A stretch of 64,000 nt of DNA. Source: Acaricomes phytoseiuli DSM 14247 (GTDB lineage: Bacteria; Actinomycetota; Actinomycetes; Actinomycetales; Micrococcaceae). The DNA lies in assembly GCF_000376245.1 (NCBI RefSeq), contig NZ_AQXM01000063.1:1-64000 (forward strand), written 5' to 3'. This document shows positions 8,423-16,447 of this stretch, piece by piece. The stretch's first letter is position 1, and every line of letters starts with the position of its first letter. The notes under the pieces were generated by a model. The model was not told the origin of the DNA, ran no database searches, and saw only the letters and a program-made list of their open reading frames with translations. Position numbers and translations under genes: made by a program.

Positions 8423-9902
8423 CCGGCTCAGCGCTGGCCTGGTCGGACCTGTGCAAGCCCTCCGGTGTGTGCAACCGGGCCATGATGGCGGATGTTTGTG
8501 GGCTGACCCGGTGGCGGCTCAGCCAGGAGACCACGATCATCGTGCCGAAAGCGAACGGCACAGTCAACAGTGCTGGCTGCTCCACCAGATCCGGCAGAGG
8601 CGAAGGCAGTAGGGCACCCCAGGGACGCAGGGTGAAAGCCATTGCGCAGAGCCCAGCGCCGGCTGCCATCCCGAAGATCGCGCCGATATCGGTCAACCCG
8701 CGCCACCAGATGCCCAGCAGCAGTAAAGGGCAGAGTGTCGAGGCGGTAAAAGCGAAAACCGCGCCGATGCTGCCGGCCAGAGCGAGGGAATCGCTGGAGA
8801 GCGCCACCGCCATCGGAACGCTCACGCCGAGAAGCGCTGCCAATCGGAAGCCTCGGATGCTCCCACCGAAGAGATCCTGAGAGACCACGCCGGCGAAAGA
8901 AACCACCAGGCCGGAGGAGCTGGAGAGAAAAGCCGCGAAGGCTCCGGCGAGAATCAGCGTTGAAAGCAGCTGACCGGCCGGCCCTGGGAGTACCAGGGCC
9001 GGCAGCTCTAAGAGCACGGCGTCAGCTGGTGCTTTCCCGGCCGCTTCCGGCAGAGTGCGGGCGATCACACCGAGCAGGGTGGGGAACAGGTAGAATACGC
9101 TGACCAGGACCAGTACGATCAGCGTGGTCCGGCGGGCTGAGCCGCCATCCGGATTGGTGTAGAAGCGCACCAGGACGTGGGGCAGGCCCAGGGTGCCCAG
9201 CAATAAACCGATGATGAGAGATACCGTCTGCCAGGGGTTGCCGGAAGGGGCGGCGGAAAGCGCCTGGGCGGTGAGCTGGCTGTAGTCCGGACGCCCGGCG
9301 AGGACGATGAGCAGGACAATCGCCGGCACTGCCAGAGCCGTGAATTTGAGCCAGAACTGGAAAGCCTGGACGAAAGTGATGGAGCGCATGCCGCCGGTGA
9401 TCACCACCGTTCCGACGACCCCCGCCACCAGAAGCGGGCCTATCCAGCCAGGTAACCCGGCGGCAGCGGAAACCGCGAGCGATGCGCCATGGAGCTGCGG
9501 CACGATGTAGAGCCAGCAGATCAGGATCACGCAGACTGAAGTGACCCGCCGGACCAACCTGGACTGGAGCCGAAACTCCGCGAAGTCCGGGATCGTATAA
9601 GCCCCGGAGCGGCGCAGTGGGGCGGCGACGAAAAGCAGCAGCATCAGATACCCGGCGGTGTAACCCAACGGGAACCAGAGCGCATTGGCCCCGGAGATGA
9701 GGATCAGCCCGACGATCCCAAGATAGCTTGCCGCGGAGAGGTACTCACCGCCGATCGCTGAGGCATTCCACCATGGGCTCACGGTGCGAGATGCGACGTA
9801 GAAGTCGCTCGTGGTGCGGGAGAACCTTAGCCCGAAGACACCGATCACTACGGTGGCCAGGCACACTGCGAGGATCGTCACCCCGCCCGCGGTGAAGTTC
9901 AT
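8403..9902 (-). CDS. SSS-family sodium:solute symporter (carboxylate type)
   Basis: A 499-residue membrane protein with about 13 predicted helices. Family traits include SDFYVASRTVSPWWNASAIGGEYLSAASYLG near the N-terminus, HGASLAVSAAAGLPGW, GGMRSITFVQAFQFWLK and GLPHVLVRFYTNPDG, the last close to acetate/pyruvate symporters (ActP/MctC). It probably imports a short monocarboxylate with sodium. Its start overlaps the stop of the DUF485-like gene by four bases, so it is the last gene of an operon histidine kinase-regulator-DUF485-symporter. A more canonical paralogue lies at 12993-14591. Confidence 0.88.
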   Translation of the reverse strand: MNFTAGGVTILAVCLATVVIGVFGLRFSRTTSDFYVASRTVSPWWNASAIGGEYLSAASYLGIVGLILISGANALWFPLGYTAGYLMLLLFVAAPLRRSGAYTIPDFAEFRLQSRLVRRVTSVCVILICWLYIVPQLHGASLAVSAAAGLPGWIGPLLVAGVVGTVVITGGMRSITFVQAFQFWLKFTALAVPAIVLLIVLAGRPDYSQLTAQALSAAPSGNPWQTVSLIIGLLLGTLGLPHVLVRFYTNPDGGSARRTTLIVLVLVSVFYLFPTLLGVIARTLPEAAGKAPADAVLLELPALVLPGPAGQLLSTLILAGAFAAFLSSSSGLVVSFAGVVSQDLFGGSIRGFRLAALLGVSVPMAVALSSDSLALAGSIGAVFAFTASTLCPLLLLGIWWRGLTDIGAIFGMAAGAGLCAMAFTLRPWGALLPSPLPDLVEQPALLTVPFAFGTMIVVSWLSRHRVSPQTSAIMARLHTPEGLHRSDQASAEPVSRSRP

Positions 9903-10297
9903 TTCCCGGAGACCAGATCCCGGAACGTGGCCTCATTGCGTTCTGCTGTGCGCTGGTAGAGCCAGGCCGAGATCCAGGCGAGTGGGTAGAGCCCCGCGCC
10001 CAGAACCAGCCAGAGCAAGGGGATTCCACCGAAGCTGATCTGGTTCAGCGCTGGTATGAGCGCGAAGGTCAACGGTACCGCGCAAAGTAGGACGAGGAAG
10101 CCGCCACCAACTGTCAGTGCCAGGCGCAGCTGACTGCGGAGCAAGGAGCGCAGCAGCATCCGGCCCAAGGGGCTCTGCTCAGCCAGTTCGGCACTGGCTG
10201 GATAGGGGGCGGCAGCAGCTGCTTTGGCCCGTTGCGCGGTGATCCGGCTCCGCCCCGGTGCTGGTTCTGGCAGGTGCTCAGCTGCCGGTTCGGTCAT
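9899..10297 (-). CDS. DUF485-like two-helix membrane protein
   Basis: A 132-residue protein with a 45-residue polar Ala/Pro-rich N-terminus, two hydrophobic helices (about 60-80 and 90-110) and the short tail YQRTAERNEATFRDLVSGK. Size, topology and its place directly before an SSS symporter match the DUF485 partner of acetate-type permeases, although sequence similarity to the second copy at 12610 looks weak. It overlaps the response regulator stop and the symporter start by four bases each, so the whole unit is translationally coupled. Its job is unknown; an accessory or assembly subunit of the symporter is the natural guess. Confidence 0.72.
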   Translation of the reverse strand: MTEPAAEHLPEPAPGRSRITAQRAKAAAAAPYPASAELAEQSPLGRMLLRSLLRSQLRLALTVGGGFLVLLCAVPLTFALIPALNQISFGGIPLLWLVLGAGLYPLAWISAWLYQRTAERNEATFRDLVSGK

Positions 10298-11148
10298 ACC
10301 TGCCGCGCTCCGCTGAGCCCAGGTCGTTCCTGTTGGGCGCGGGAGACCTGGATAGCCTTGAGTCGTTCTCGCACTGCGGGTAGATATCGCCGGCTCACGG
10401 GCAATTCGGCCCCGTCGATCAGCACGGATGCTGCCCCTCGGCCCCAGCGCATCTGGCCGATATGCCGTAAGGAGATCAAAGAGGAACGATGTATACGCAG
10501 GAAACCGTGCTCCCGCCACTGCTCCTCCAGCTCGCTCAGCGGGATCCGGACGAGGTAGCTGGCATCCTGTGTATGTAGCCGTGCATAATCGCCTTGGGCC
10601 TGCACATAGGAGACATCGGAGCGGCGGATCAGCCGGCTGACGCCGCCTTGTTCCACGGAGATCAGCTCCTCGACGGCACCGGGTGCCGCTCCAGGGCTAC
10701 CCGGTTTTCCGGCATCGGCGGTGCGCTGTTCGGTGGCTCGGCGCACCGCTTCGCTCAAGCGCTGCAGACGCACCGGCTTGAGCAAATAATCCACCGCAGC
10801 GACGTCGAAAGCCTCTAAGGCCCGGTCTTCGTCCGCGGTGACGAAAATGACTGTCGGTTGCCGCTGCCCGCGGCCCGGCGCGCCCTTCTCTTGGGCGCTG
10901 AGGAGCCTGGCCAGCTCGATGCCGTTCAGGCCGGGCATATGGATATCGAGAAAAACCGCGTCGATAGCATGCTGCTGCAAGAGATGCAGGGTCTGCGCCG
11001 CATTCTGCGCGGTGTGAATCTGGCCGATCCGAGGATCTTTCGCGAGCAGATAGGAGAGTTCGGCCACCGCCGGAGCCTCATCATCAGCCACGGCGACCTG
11101 AAGCGGTGCCTGGTTGCTTCCGTCTGCACTGAACATATCTGACAGCAT
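10294..11148 (-). CDS. LytTR-family response regulator
   Basis: A 284-residue DNA-binding regulator. The receiver domain (about 16-135) has the acidic pair DDE at 22-24, phospho-acceptor Asp68 in VFLDIHMPG, and VTADEDRALEAF...DYLLKP. A Pro/Gly-rich linker leads to a LytTR domain (about 165-270) with ISVEQGGVSRLIRRSDVSYV, FLRIHRSSLISLRHI and LPVSRRYLPAVRERL. LytTR proteins bind paired 9-12-bp sites upstream of their targets. It is encoded 40 bases after its cognate kinase and directly before transporter genes. In E. coli such pairs (BtsSR, YpdAB) respond to pyruvate and switch on a transporter gene; an equivalent carboxylate-sensing role here is inference. Confidence 0.92.
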   Translation of the reverse strand: MLSDMFSADGSNQAPLQVAVADDEAPAVAELSYLLAKDPRIGQIHTAQNAAQTLHLLQQHAIDAVFLDIHMPGLNGIELARLLSAQEKGAPGRGQRQPTVIFVTADEDRALEAFDVAAVDYLLKPVRLQRLSEAVRRATEQRTADAGKPGSPGAAPGAVEELISVEQGGVSRLIRRSDVSYVQAQGDYARLHTQDASYLVRIPLSELEEQWREHGFLRIHRSSLISLRHIGQMRWGRGAASVLIDGAELPVSRRYLPAVRERLKAIQVSRAQQERPGLSGARQV

Positions 11149-11188
11149 AGCTTCAGCTGTCTGATAACCGAGTCGACAGACACTCAGC

Positions 11189-12445
11189 TCACTTGATGAG
11201 ATGCTCAGGTTGATATTTGGGCACCCGCAGAGTGATCAGGGTTCCGGCGCCCGGGCCGGTATCGATGATGAGCCCGTGTTCGTCACCGTAGACCTGACGC
11301 AGTCGCGCGTCCACATTCCGCAGCCCGACGTGGTCCCCTTCCGCCTGCCCCGCCAGAACGTCCGCGATCAGTGCCGGATCCATGCCGATGCCGTCGTCTT
11401 CGACGGTGATCTGGGCATAGGGCCCCGCGTCATGGGCAGTAACCCTCAGTAGCCCGGGGCTGTTCTTGGCTTCGATCCCATGCCGTACAGCATTTTCCAC
11501 GAGCGGTTGCAGACTTAGGAAGGGGATCGCAGTGCTGAGTACTTCGGGCCCGATTTCCAGGCTGACGTTAAGGCGCTCGCCGAACCGGGCGCGTTCGAGC
11601 AGTAAGTAGCGGTCGATCGATCGCAGCTCCTCGGCGAGCGTGGTGAAGTCTCCATGCTGGCGGAATGAGTATCTGGTGAAGTCCGCGAACTCCACCAGGA
11701 GCTCACGCGCCCGTTCGGGGTCGCTGATTACATAGGCGGAGATGGCGTTGAGCGAGTTGTAGATAAAGTGTGGGCTGATCTGGGCTCTCAATGAACGGAG
11801 CTCGGCTTCCATGAGCAGGGTGCGGGAATCGGAGAGTTCGGCCAGCAGCAATTGCCCCGCGATCCATTCAGCCGTTTCCTCAACCGCTCTCAGGAAAGCC
11901 GCTGAGGGGTGGTTCTTCGTCTCGTCCTGGAATGCTGCGAAGCTGCCGACGATCCTGGCGTCCACTCGGATAGGTGCGATCACTGCGGTCTTGAGTCGGG
12001 ATGCGGAGGCCTGCTCTCTGCCCTGAAGCCGGAGAACCTGGAGCCGTCCGCTGTCGAGGGTCTTCCGGCAGATCGAGAGCAAGGCCCCGGCGTCGATGCT
12101 CTCGGCTCCCGAGCCCCCGGGTTCTTCCCAGGCGAGCACCTGGTCGACATTCGTGATGGCGACCGCCTGGCAGCCCAGCATTGTGCGCAGGTGTTTCGCC
12201 GCCCGTGGCGCGCCGGGGGAGCGCAGACCATCACGGAGCTGGCTTCCGGCTAGGGTCGCAGCGTGCAGAGCTCGATAGGCGCCATGCTCGGAGCCGTCAC
12301 CCAGCTCGCGGTGCGGCCGGGATAGCCGGAAGCCGATGAAGGACCCCGCCCCGATGAACCCTGCCAGGGCGATGACACCCAGGGCGCTGAGCAGCATTGC
12401 GGCGAGAGGAGACAGGGGCTCCGATGGCATCTCCGGCATGTTCAA
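11189..12445 (-). CDS. LytS-type sensor histidine kinase
   Basis: A 418-residue kinase with one N-terminal membrane helix (about 14-38), a GAF-like sensing region (about 80-200, including VAITNVDQVLAWEEPGG and a possible ligand pocket), the His_kinase block with QISPHFIYNSLNAISAYV (phospho-acceptor His226), and a C-terminal ATPase domain with PLVENAVRHGI, VEDDGIGMD and GLRNVDARLRQVYG. Typical LytS/BtsS proteins have several membrane helices; this one has a single helix and probably senses a cytoplasmic ligand. It is first gene of the minus-strand operon, with the regulator gene 40 bases downstream. Confidence 0.9.
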   Translation of the reverse strand: MNMPEMPSEPLSPLAAMLLSALGVIALAGFIGAGSFIGFRLSRPHRELGDGSEHGAYRALHAATLAGSQLRDGLRSPGAPRAAKHLRTMLGCQAVAITNVDQVLAWEEPGGSGAESIDAGALLSICRKTLDSGRLQVLRLQGREQASASRLKTAVIAPIRVDARIVGSFAAFQDETKNHPSAAFLRAVEETAEWIAGQLLLAELSDSRTLLMEAELRSLRAQISPHFIYNSLNAISAYVISDPERARELLVEFADFTRYSFRQHGDFTTLAEELRSIDRYLLLERARFGERLNVSLEIGPEVLSTAIPFLSLQPLVENAVRHGIEAKNSPGLLRVTAHDAGPYAQITVEDDGIGMDPALIADVLAGQAEGDHVGLRNVDARLRQVYGDEHGLIIDTGPGAGTLITLRVPKYQPEHLIK

Positions 12446-12548
12446 CAGCGTAGCGCTGGTCAGGGGCAGCTGCCGCTGGGCGCAGATCCGTCACCGTTCA
12501 GCGCTCCATCGTGGCATAGCTATCGCGCTGTCCCTCCGATCGGTCGAC

Positions 12549-12564
12549 AGTGATAGAAGTCACA
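12549..12564. promoter_or_regulatory. CRP/GlxR-type binding site upstream of the symporter operon
   Basis: AGTGATAGAAGTCACA matches the TGTGA-N6-TCACA consensus at nine of ten positions. It lies 45 bases before the DUF485 start, in the gap between the divergent kinase and symporter operons. cAMP-receptor-type regulators control acetate and monocarboxylate uptake genes in other actinobacteria, so control by carbon status is plausible. Confidence 0.6.
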
Positions 12565-12609
12565 TCGAATCTGGGTGTGTACTGAAGTTTCGAGGTCGAA
12601 GGAGACACG

Positions 12610-12996
12610 ATGCCCCAGTCCATTCCGCCAACTCCGGCTCCGGAGGCGGAGCCCGATTTCCTCGCGCTTCAAGGTGATGAGCGTTTCGTGCGGTTGCGCA
12701 GGCGGCATCGGCGGTTCGTCTTCTCCCTTTCCGCGGCATTCCTGCTGTGGTACCTCATCTACGTGGTGCTCGCGGACTACGCCCATGAATTCATGTCGAT
12801 CAAGGTGCTCGGTTCGATCAACCTCGGCCTGGTCCTGGGGCTGCTGCAGTTCGTCACGACCTTCGCCATCACCACGTGGTACGTCAGCTATGCCAATCGC
12901 AAGCTCGACCCGATCGGCACGGAGATCCGCGAAGAGATCGAATCCGGTACAGATCCAGCAGCCTCCGCGCAGGCGCAGAACGGAGCCTCAGCATGA
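12610..12996 (+). CDS. DUF485 family membrane protein
   Basis: A 128-residue protein of the DUF485 type, as found before actP in many bacteria. A polar N-terminus is followed by FLALQGDERFVRLRRRHRRF, then two helices (about 36-58 and 72-95) with FLLWYLIYVVLADYAHEFMS and TWYVSYANRKLDPIGTEIRE, the characteristic motif ahead of the C-terminal tail. ATG 12610 has GGAG about seven bases upstream. The stop overlaps the symporter ATG by four bases. Its function is unresolved; strict pairing with acetate-type symporters suggests an accessory subunit. Confidence 0.9.
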   Translation: MPQSIPPTPAPEAEPDFLALQGDERFVRLRRRHRRFVFSLSAAFLLWYLIYVVLADYAHEFMSIKVLGSINLGLVLGLLQFVTTFAITTWYVSYANRKLDPIGTEIREEIESGTDPAASAQAQNGASA

Positions 12997-14591
12997 TCGA
13001 GTCGATGCAATCCACCGCCTGGGTCAATATCCTGATCTTCGCCCTCTTCGTCACGGTGACGATGATCATCGTCTTCCGAGCCAGCCGCAACAACCGCACA
13101 GCCTCTGATTACTACGCCGCGGGGCGCTCATTCAGCGGGAGCCAGAACGGCACGGCCATCGCGGGGGACTATCTCTCAGCGGCGTCTTTCCTCGGCATCA
13201 CCGGCGCCATCGCCATCAACGGCTACGACGGCTTCCTCTACTCCATCGGATTCCTGGTCGCCTGGCTCGTCGCCCTGTTGCTGGTCGCGGAGCTGCTGCG
13301 CAACACCGGTAAATTCACGATGGCCGATGTGCTCTCCTTCCGGCTGCGGCAGCGCCCGGTGCGGATCGCTGCCGCGATCTCCACGCTCGCCGTGTGCTTC
13401 TTCTACCTGCTGGCCCAAATGAACGGTGCGGGCACGCTCGTCTCCCTGCTGCTCGGCATCGGGGATCGGGCCGGGCAGTCCGTGGTGATCGCGGTGGTCG
13501 GTTTGCTCATGATTTTCTACGTGCTCATCGGTGGAATGAAGGGCACCACCTGGGTGCAGATCATCAAAGCCGTGCTGCTGATCGCCGGTGCCGGCCTGAT
13601 GACCATCTGGGTGCTCTCGCTCTACGGCTTCAACCTCTCCGGACTGCTCGACGCCGCGGTGCTCAAAGCAGGGCCCGGCGGTGAGGCGCTGCTCAACCCG
13701 GGTAAGCAGTACGGCGCTACCGCGGCGAGTCGCTTGGACTTCATCTCCCTCGGCCTGGCCCTGGTGCTCGGCACCGCGGCGCTACCGCATGTGCTGATGC
13801 GCTTCTACACCGTGCCCACGGCGAAAGAAGCCCGCCGCTCGGTGGTCTGGGCGATCTGGCTCATCGGCATCTTCTACCTGTTCACGCTGGTGCTGGGCTA
13901 CGGTGCGGGTGCGCTGATCGGCCCGGAGGAAATCACCGCCGCCCCCGGCGGGGTGAATTCCGCGGCGCCTCTGCTGGCCTTCGCGCTGGGCGGCCCGGTG
14001 CTGTTGGGTCTTATCGCCGCGGTGGCTTTCGCGACCATCCTGGCGGTGGTGGCAGGGTTGACGATCACCGCGGCGGCTTCGTTCTCGCACGATATCTACT
14101 CCTCGGTGCTCAAGAAGGGGAAGCCCGCACCCGGTAGCGAGGTCAAAGTCGCCAGGATCACCGTGGTGGTGGTCGGGGTGGTTGCGATCATCGGCGGAAT
14201 CGGAACCAATGGGCAGAACGTCGCCTTCCTTGTGGCCCTGGCGTTCGCTGTGGCGGCCTCGGCGAATCTGCCGACCATCCTGTATTCGCTGTTCTGGCGG
14301 CGCTTCACGACGCAGGGGGCGCTGTGGAGCATCTACGGAGGCCTGGCCTCGGCGATCCTGCTCATCGTGTTCTCGCCGGTGGTCTCCGGCAGTGCTACGG
14401 CGATGTTCCCGGATGCCGCGTTCAACTGGTTCCCGCTCTCCAACCCCGGCATCGTCTCGATTCCGGTAGCTTTCCTGCTTGGCTGGCTCGGCACGGTACT
14501 GGATCGTGGTTCGGAGGATCCAGTCAAGCAGGCGGAGATGGAAGTGCGCTCGCTGACCGGCCTGGGGGCTGAGAAAGCGACGCCGCACTGA
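12993..14591 (+). CDS. Cation:acetate/monocarboxylate symporter
   Basis: A 532-residue SSS-family permease with about 13 helices. It carries SDYYAAGRSFSGSQNGTAIAG, DYLSAASFLGITGAIAINGYDG, FTMADVLSFRLRQRPVR, AQMNGAGTLVSLLLG, GGMKGTTWVQIIKAVLL and ALPHVLMRFYTVPTAKEARR, the pattern of ActP and MctC, which take up acetate, propionate and pyruvate. Translation is coupled to the DUF485 gene. A CRP-like site upstream and a LytTR regulator gene in the divergent operon suggest regulation by carbon supply. Exact substrate cannot be read from sequence. Confidence 0.93.
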   Translation: MIESMQSTAWVNILIFALFVTVTMIIVFRASRNNRTASDYYAAGRSFSGSQNGTAIAGDYLSAASFLGITGAIAINGYDGFLYSIGFLVAWLVALLLVAELLRNTGKFTMADVLSFRLRQRPVRIAAAISTLAVCFFYLLAQMNGAGTLVSLLLGIGDRAGQSVVIAVVGLLMIFYVLIGGMKGTTWVQIIKAVLLIAGAGLMTIWVLSLYGFNLSGLLDAAVLKAGPGGEALLNPGKQYGATAASRLDFISLGLALVLGTAALPHVLMRFYTVPTAKEARRSVVWAIWLIGIFYLFTLVLGYGAGALIGPEEITAAPGGVNSAAPLLAFALGGPVLLGLIAAVAFATILAVVAGLTITAAASFSHDIYSSVLKKGKPAPGSEVKVARITVVVVGVVAIIGGIGTNGQNVAFLVALAFAVAASANLPTILYSLFWRRFTTQGALWSIYGGLASAILLIVFSPVVSGSATAMFPDAAFNWFPLSNPGIVSIPVAFLLGWLGTVLDRGSEDPVKQAEMEVRSLTGLGAEKATPH

Positions 14592-14614
14592 GCGCATTGG
14601 TCAGCCGGCTCGGT

Positions 14615-15091
14615 TCAGGCCGGTTCGGCGCTGCTGCCTTCTAGGAGCGGTTCGATGCGGAACGGAATGAGCTCGTGCATGGCCAGGGAGGTATCGGTCC
14701 GTTCCACGCCGGTGCGGGCCAGGATCTTCCCGTTGATGCGGAAGAGATCTTCGGCATCGCGGGAGACGACGCGGGCCAGGAGGTCGGCTTGGCCTGCGAG
14801 GCCGTAGGCCTCCAGGACTTCGGGAATGCGGCTCAACTCAGCGGTGACCTCTTGAAGCCGCTGCTGCTGGACGTGGATCGAGATGAAAGCGGTGAGCGGA
14901 TATCCCAGTGCGACGGGATCGATGCGCTGCCCGAAAGACTTGAAGGCTCCTTTGCGCTCCAGGACCGTCATCCTCGCCTGAACTGTGTTGCGGGATAACC
15001 CCAATTCTTGTGCCAGGGCGACGACGGTGGCCCGCGGTTGGCGGGAGAGCGCGGAGAGGATCCGCCGGTCAGTGTTATCCAGAACTGCCAT
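14615..15091 (-). CDS. Lrp/AsnC-family regulator, probably of the bkd operon
   Basis: A 158-residue protein with an N-terminal helix-turn-helix (LDNTDRRILSALSRQPRATV, QELGLSRNTVQARMTVLERKG) and a C-terminal RAM/AsnC ligand-binding domain (about 65-150, with AYGLAGQADLLARVVSRDAEDLF). Family members bind amino acids and form octamers on DNA. It is divergent from bkdABC with a 207-base gap, the arrangement of BkdR regulators that respond to branched-chain amino acids. ATG 15091 opens the conserved domain; a GTG at 15109 would add six residues. No clear SD is seen for either. Confidence 0.88.
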   Translation of the reverse strand: MAVLDNTDRRILSALSRQPRATVVALAQELGLSRNTVQARMTVLERKGAFKSFGQRIDPVALGYPLTAFISIHVQQQRLQEVTAELSRIPEVLEAYGLAGQADLLARVVSRDAEDLFRINGKILARTGVERTDTSLAMHELIPFRIEPLLEGSSAEPA

Positions 15092-15175
15092 AATGCGCAA
15101 GATTAGCACGATGGATTCTGAGAAGTATGAGCACTCTGCTTAGTTTTGAACTGATTGCTTGTGCTTACTGGGTAA

Positions 15176-15191
15176 TGTGAGTATCGTCACG
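15176..15191. promoter_or_regulatory. CRP/GlxR-type binding site upstream of bkdABC
   Basis: TGTGAGTATCGTCACG matches TGTGA-N6-TCACA at nine of ten positions. It lies in the gap between the AsnC gene and bkdA, 107 bases before the bkdA ATG. With the similar site at 12549 it suggests that both the carboxylate symporter and branched-chain 2-oxoacid oxidation belong to one cAMP-dependent regulon. Confidence 0.6.
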
Positions 15192-15298
15192 TTTAGCCGG
15201 CGAAGATGCCGGAAAGCAGCTTTTCCGGCTGATCCCGGGCAGCTGCTAGCTCGCCGAGACTGGGCCGGCTCCACCGTGCCGCCCTGGGAAGAGGGATC

Positions 15299-16447
15299 AT
15301 GAGCGTCACTGCTCCCGGCCCCGTGCAATCAACGCTTGCTGGTTCCACGGAGGCTACGAGTCATCCGGATGAGCAGATCATCCGGCTTCTTACACCGCAG
15401 GGGGAGCGGGTCGCATCACCGGAGTTGGAGCCGTGGCTCGGTGGGATCTCAGCCGAGGAGCTTCTGGGCTTCTACCGCGATATGCAGATCATCCGTCGCA
15501 TCGATATCGAAGCGACAGCTCTGCAGCGGCAAGGAGAGCTCGGCCTCTGGCCGCCGCTGCTCGGGCAAGAAGCGGCGCAGGTGGGCAGCATGCGGGCTCT
15601 GCGCGATGACGACTTCATCTTCTCCTCGTACCGGGAGAACGGGGTGGCTCATCTGCGCGGCGTAGCTTTCGATGATCTCCTGAGCGTCTGGCGGGGCAAT
15701 GCCCACGGCGGCTGGGATCCGTACCAGGTCAATATGGCGACCACTCAGGTCATCATCGGCGCGCAGGCCCTGCATGCCACGGGCTATGCCATGGGCATCC
15801 GGAACGACGGTGCGGACTCGGTGGCTATCAGCTACTTCGGGGATGGGGCCACGAGTCAGGGGGATGTCAACAAAGCGATGGTCTTCGCGGCGTCCTTCGG
15901 GGCGCCGGTGATCTTCTTCTGCCAGAACAATCACTGGGCCATCTCCGAACCCGTGGGGCTGCAGGCGAGCCGGCCCCTTTCAGAGCGTTCGCCGGGCTTC
16001 GGCATCCCCTCGCTGCGCGTGGACGGCAATGACGTGCTCGCGGTGCTCGCTGCTACTCGGCTCGCGGCGGATCGGGCCCGCAAGGGCGCCGGCCCGACGT
16101 TCATCGAAGCCGTCACTTACCGGACGGGTCCGCATACCACCGCAGACGATCCGATGCGTTACCGGGATGCCCGGGAACTTGAAGCATGGGCTGAACAGGA
16201 TCCGATTCTGCGCTTGGAGCGGTATCTGACATCCGCCGGGTTGCTCGATGACACCGTGGAGGCCGATCATCAGCGTGCAGCTGATGACGTGACTCAGGGG
16301 CTGCGCCAGGCCTGCCTGGGGATGGTCGAACCGGCGCCGGAAACGCTTTTCGAGCATGTCTACAGTACGCCGCACAGCGCGCTCGCCCGTCAACAGGAGC
16401 AATACCGGAGCTACCTCGCGGGCTTCGGGTCGGAGGGGGAGCGATGA
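15299..16447 (+). CDS. bkdA: Branched-chain 2-oxoacid dehydrogenase E1 alpha
   Basis: The thiamine-diphosphate subunit that decarboxylates 2-oxoisocaproate, 2-oxoisovalerate and 2-oxo-3-methylvalerate. The 382-residue product has the TPP motif from GDGATSQGDVNKAM to CQNNHWAIS (about residues 180-218), QRQGELGLWPPLLGQEAAQ, and the phosphorylation-loop-like YRTGPHTTADDPMRYRD near 280. The unstructured first 30 residues are usual. ATG 15299 follows GAAGAGGG. Its stop overlaps the bkdB ATG by four bases, giving a coupled bkdABC operon like Rv2497c-Rv2495c. The gene is intact. Confidence 0.95.
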   Translation: MSVTAPGPVQSTLAGSTEATSHPDEQIIRLLTPQGERVASPELEPWLGGISAEELLGFYRDMQIIRRIDIEATALQRQGELGLWPPLLGQEAAQVGSMRALRDDDFIFSSYRENGVAHLRGVAFDDLLSVWRGNAHGGWDPYQVNMATTQVIIGAQALHATGYAMGIRNDGADSVAISYFGDGATSQGDVNKAMVFAASFGAPVIFFCQNNHWAISEPVGLQASRPLSERSPGFGIPSLRVDGNDVLAVLAATRLAADRARKGAGPTFIEAVTYRTGPHTTADDPMRYRDARELEAWAEQDPILRLERYLTSAGLLDDTVEADHQRAADDVTQGLRQACLGMVEPAPETLFEHVYSTPHSALARQQEQYRSYLAGFGSEGER

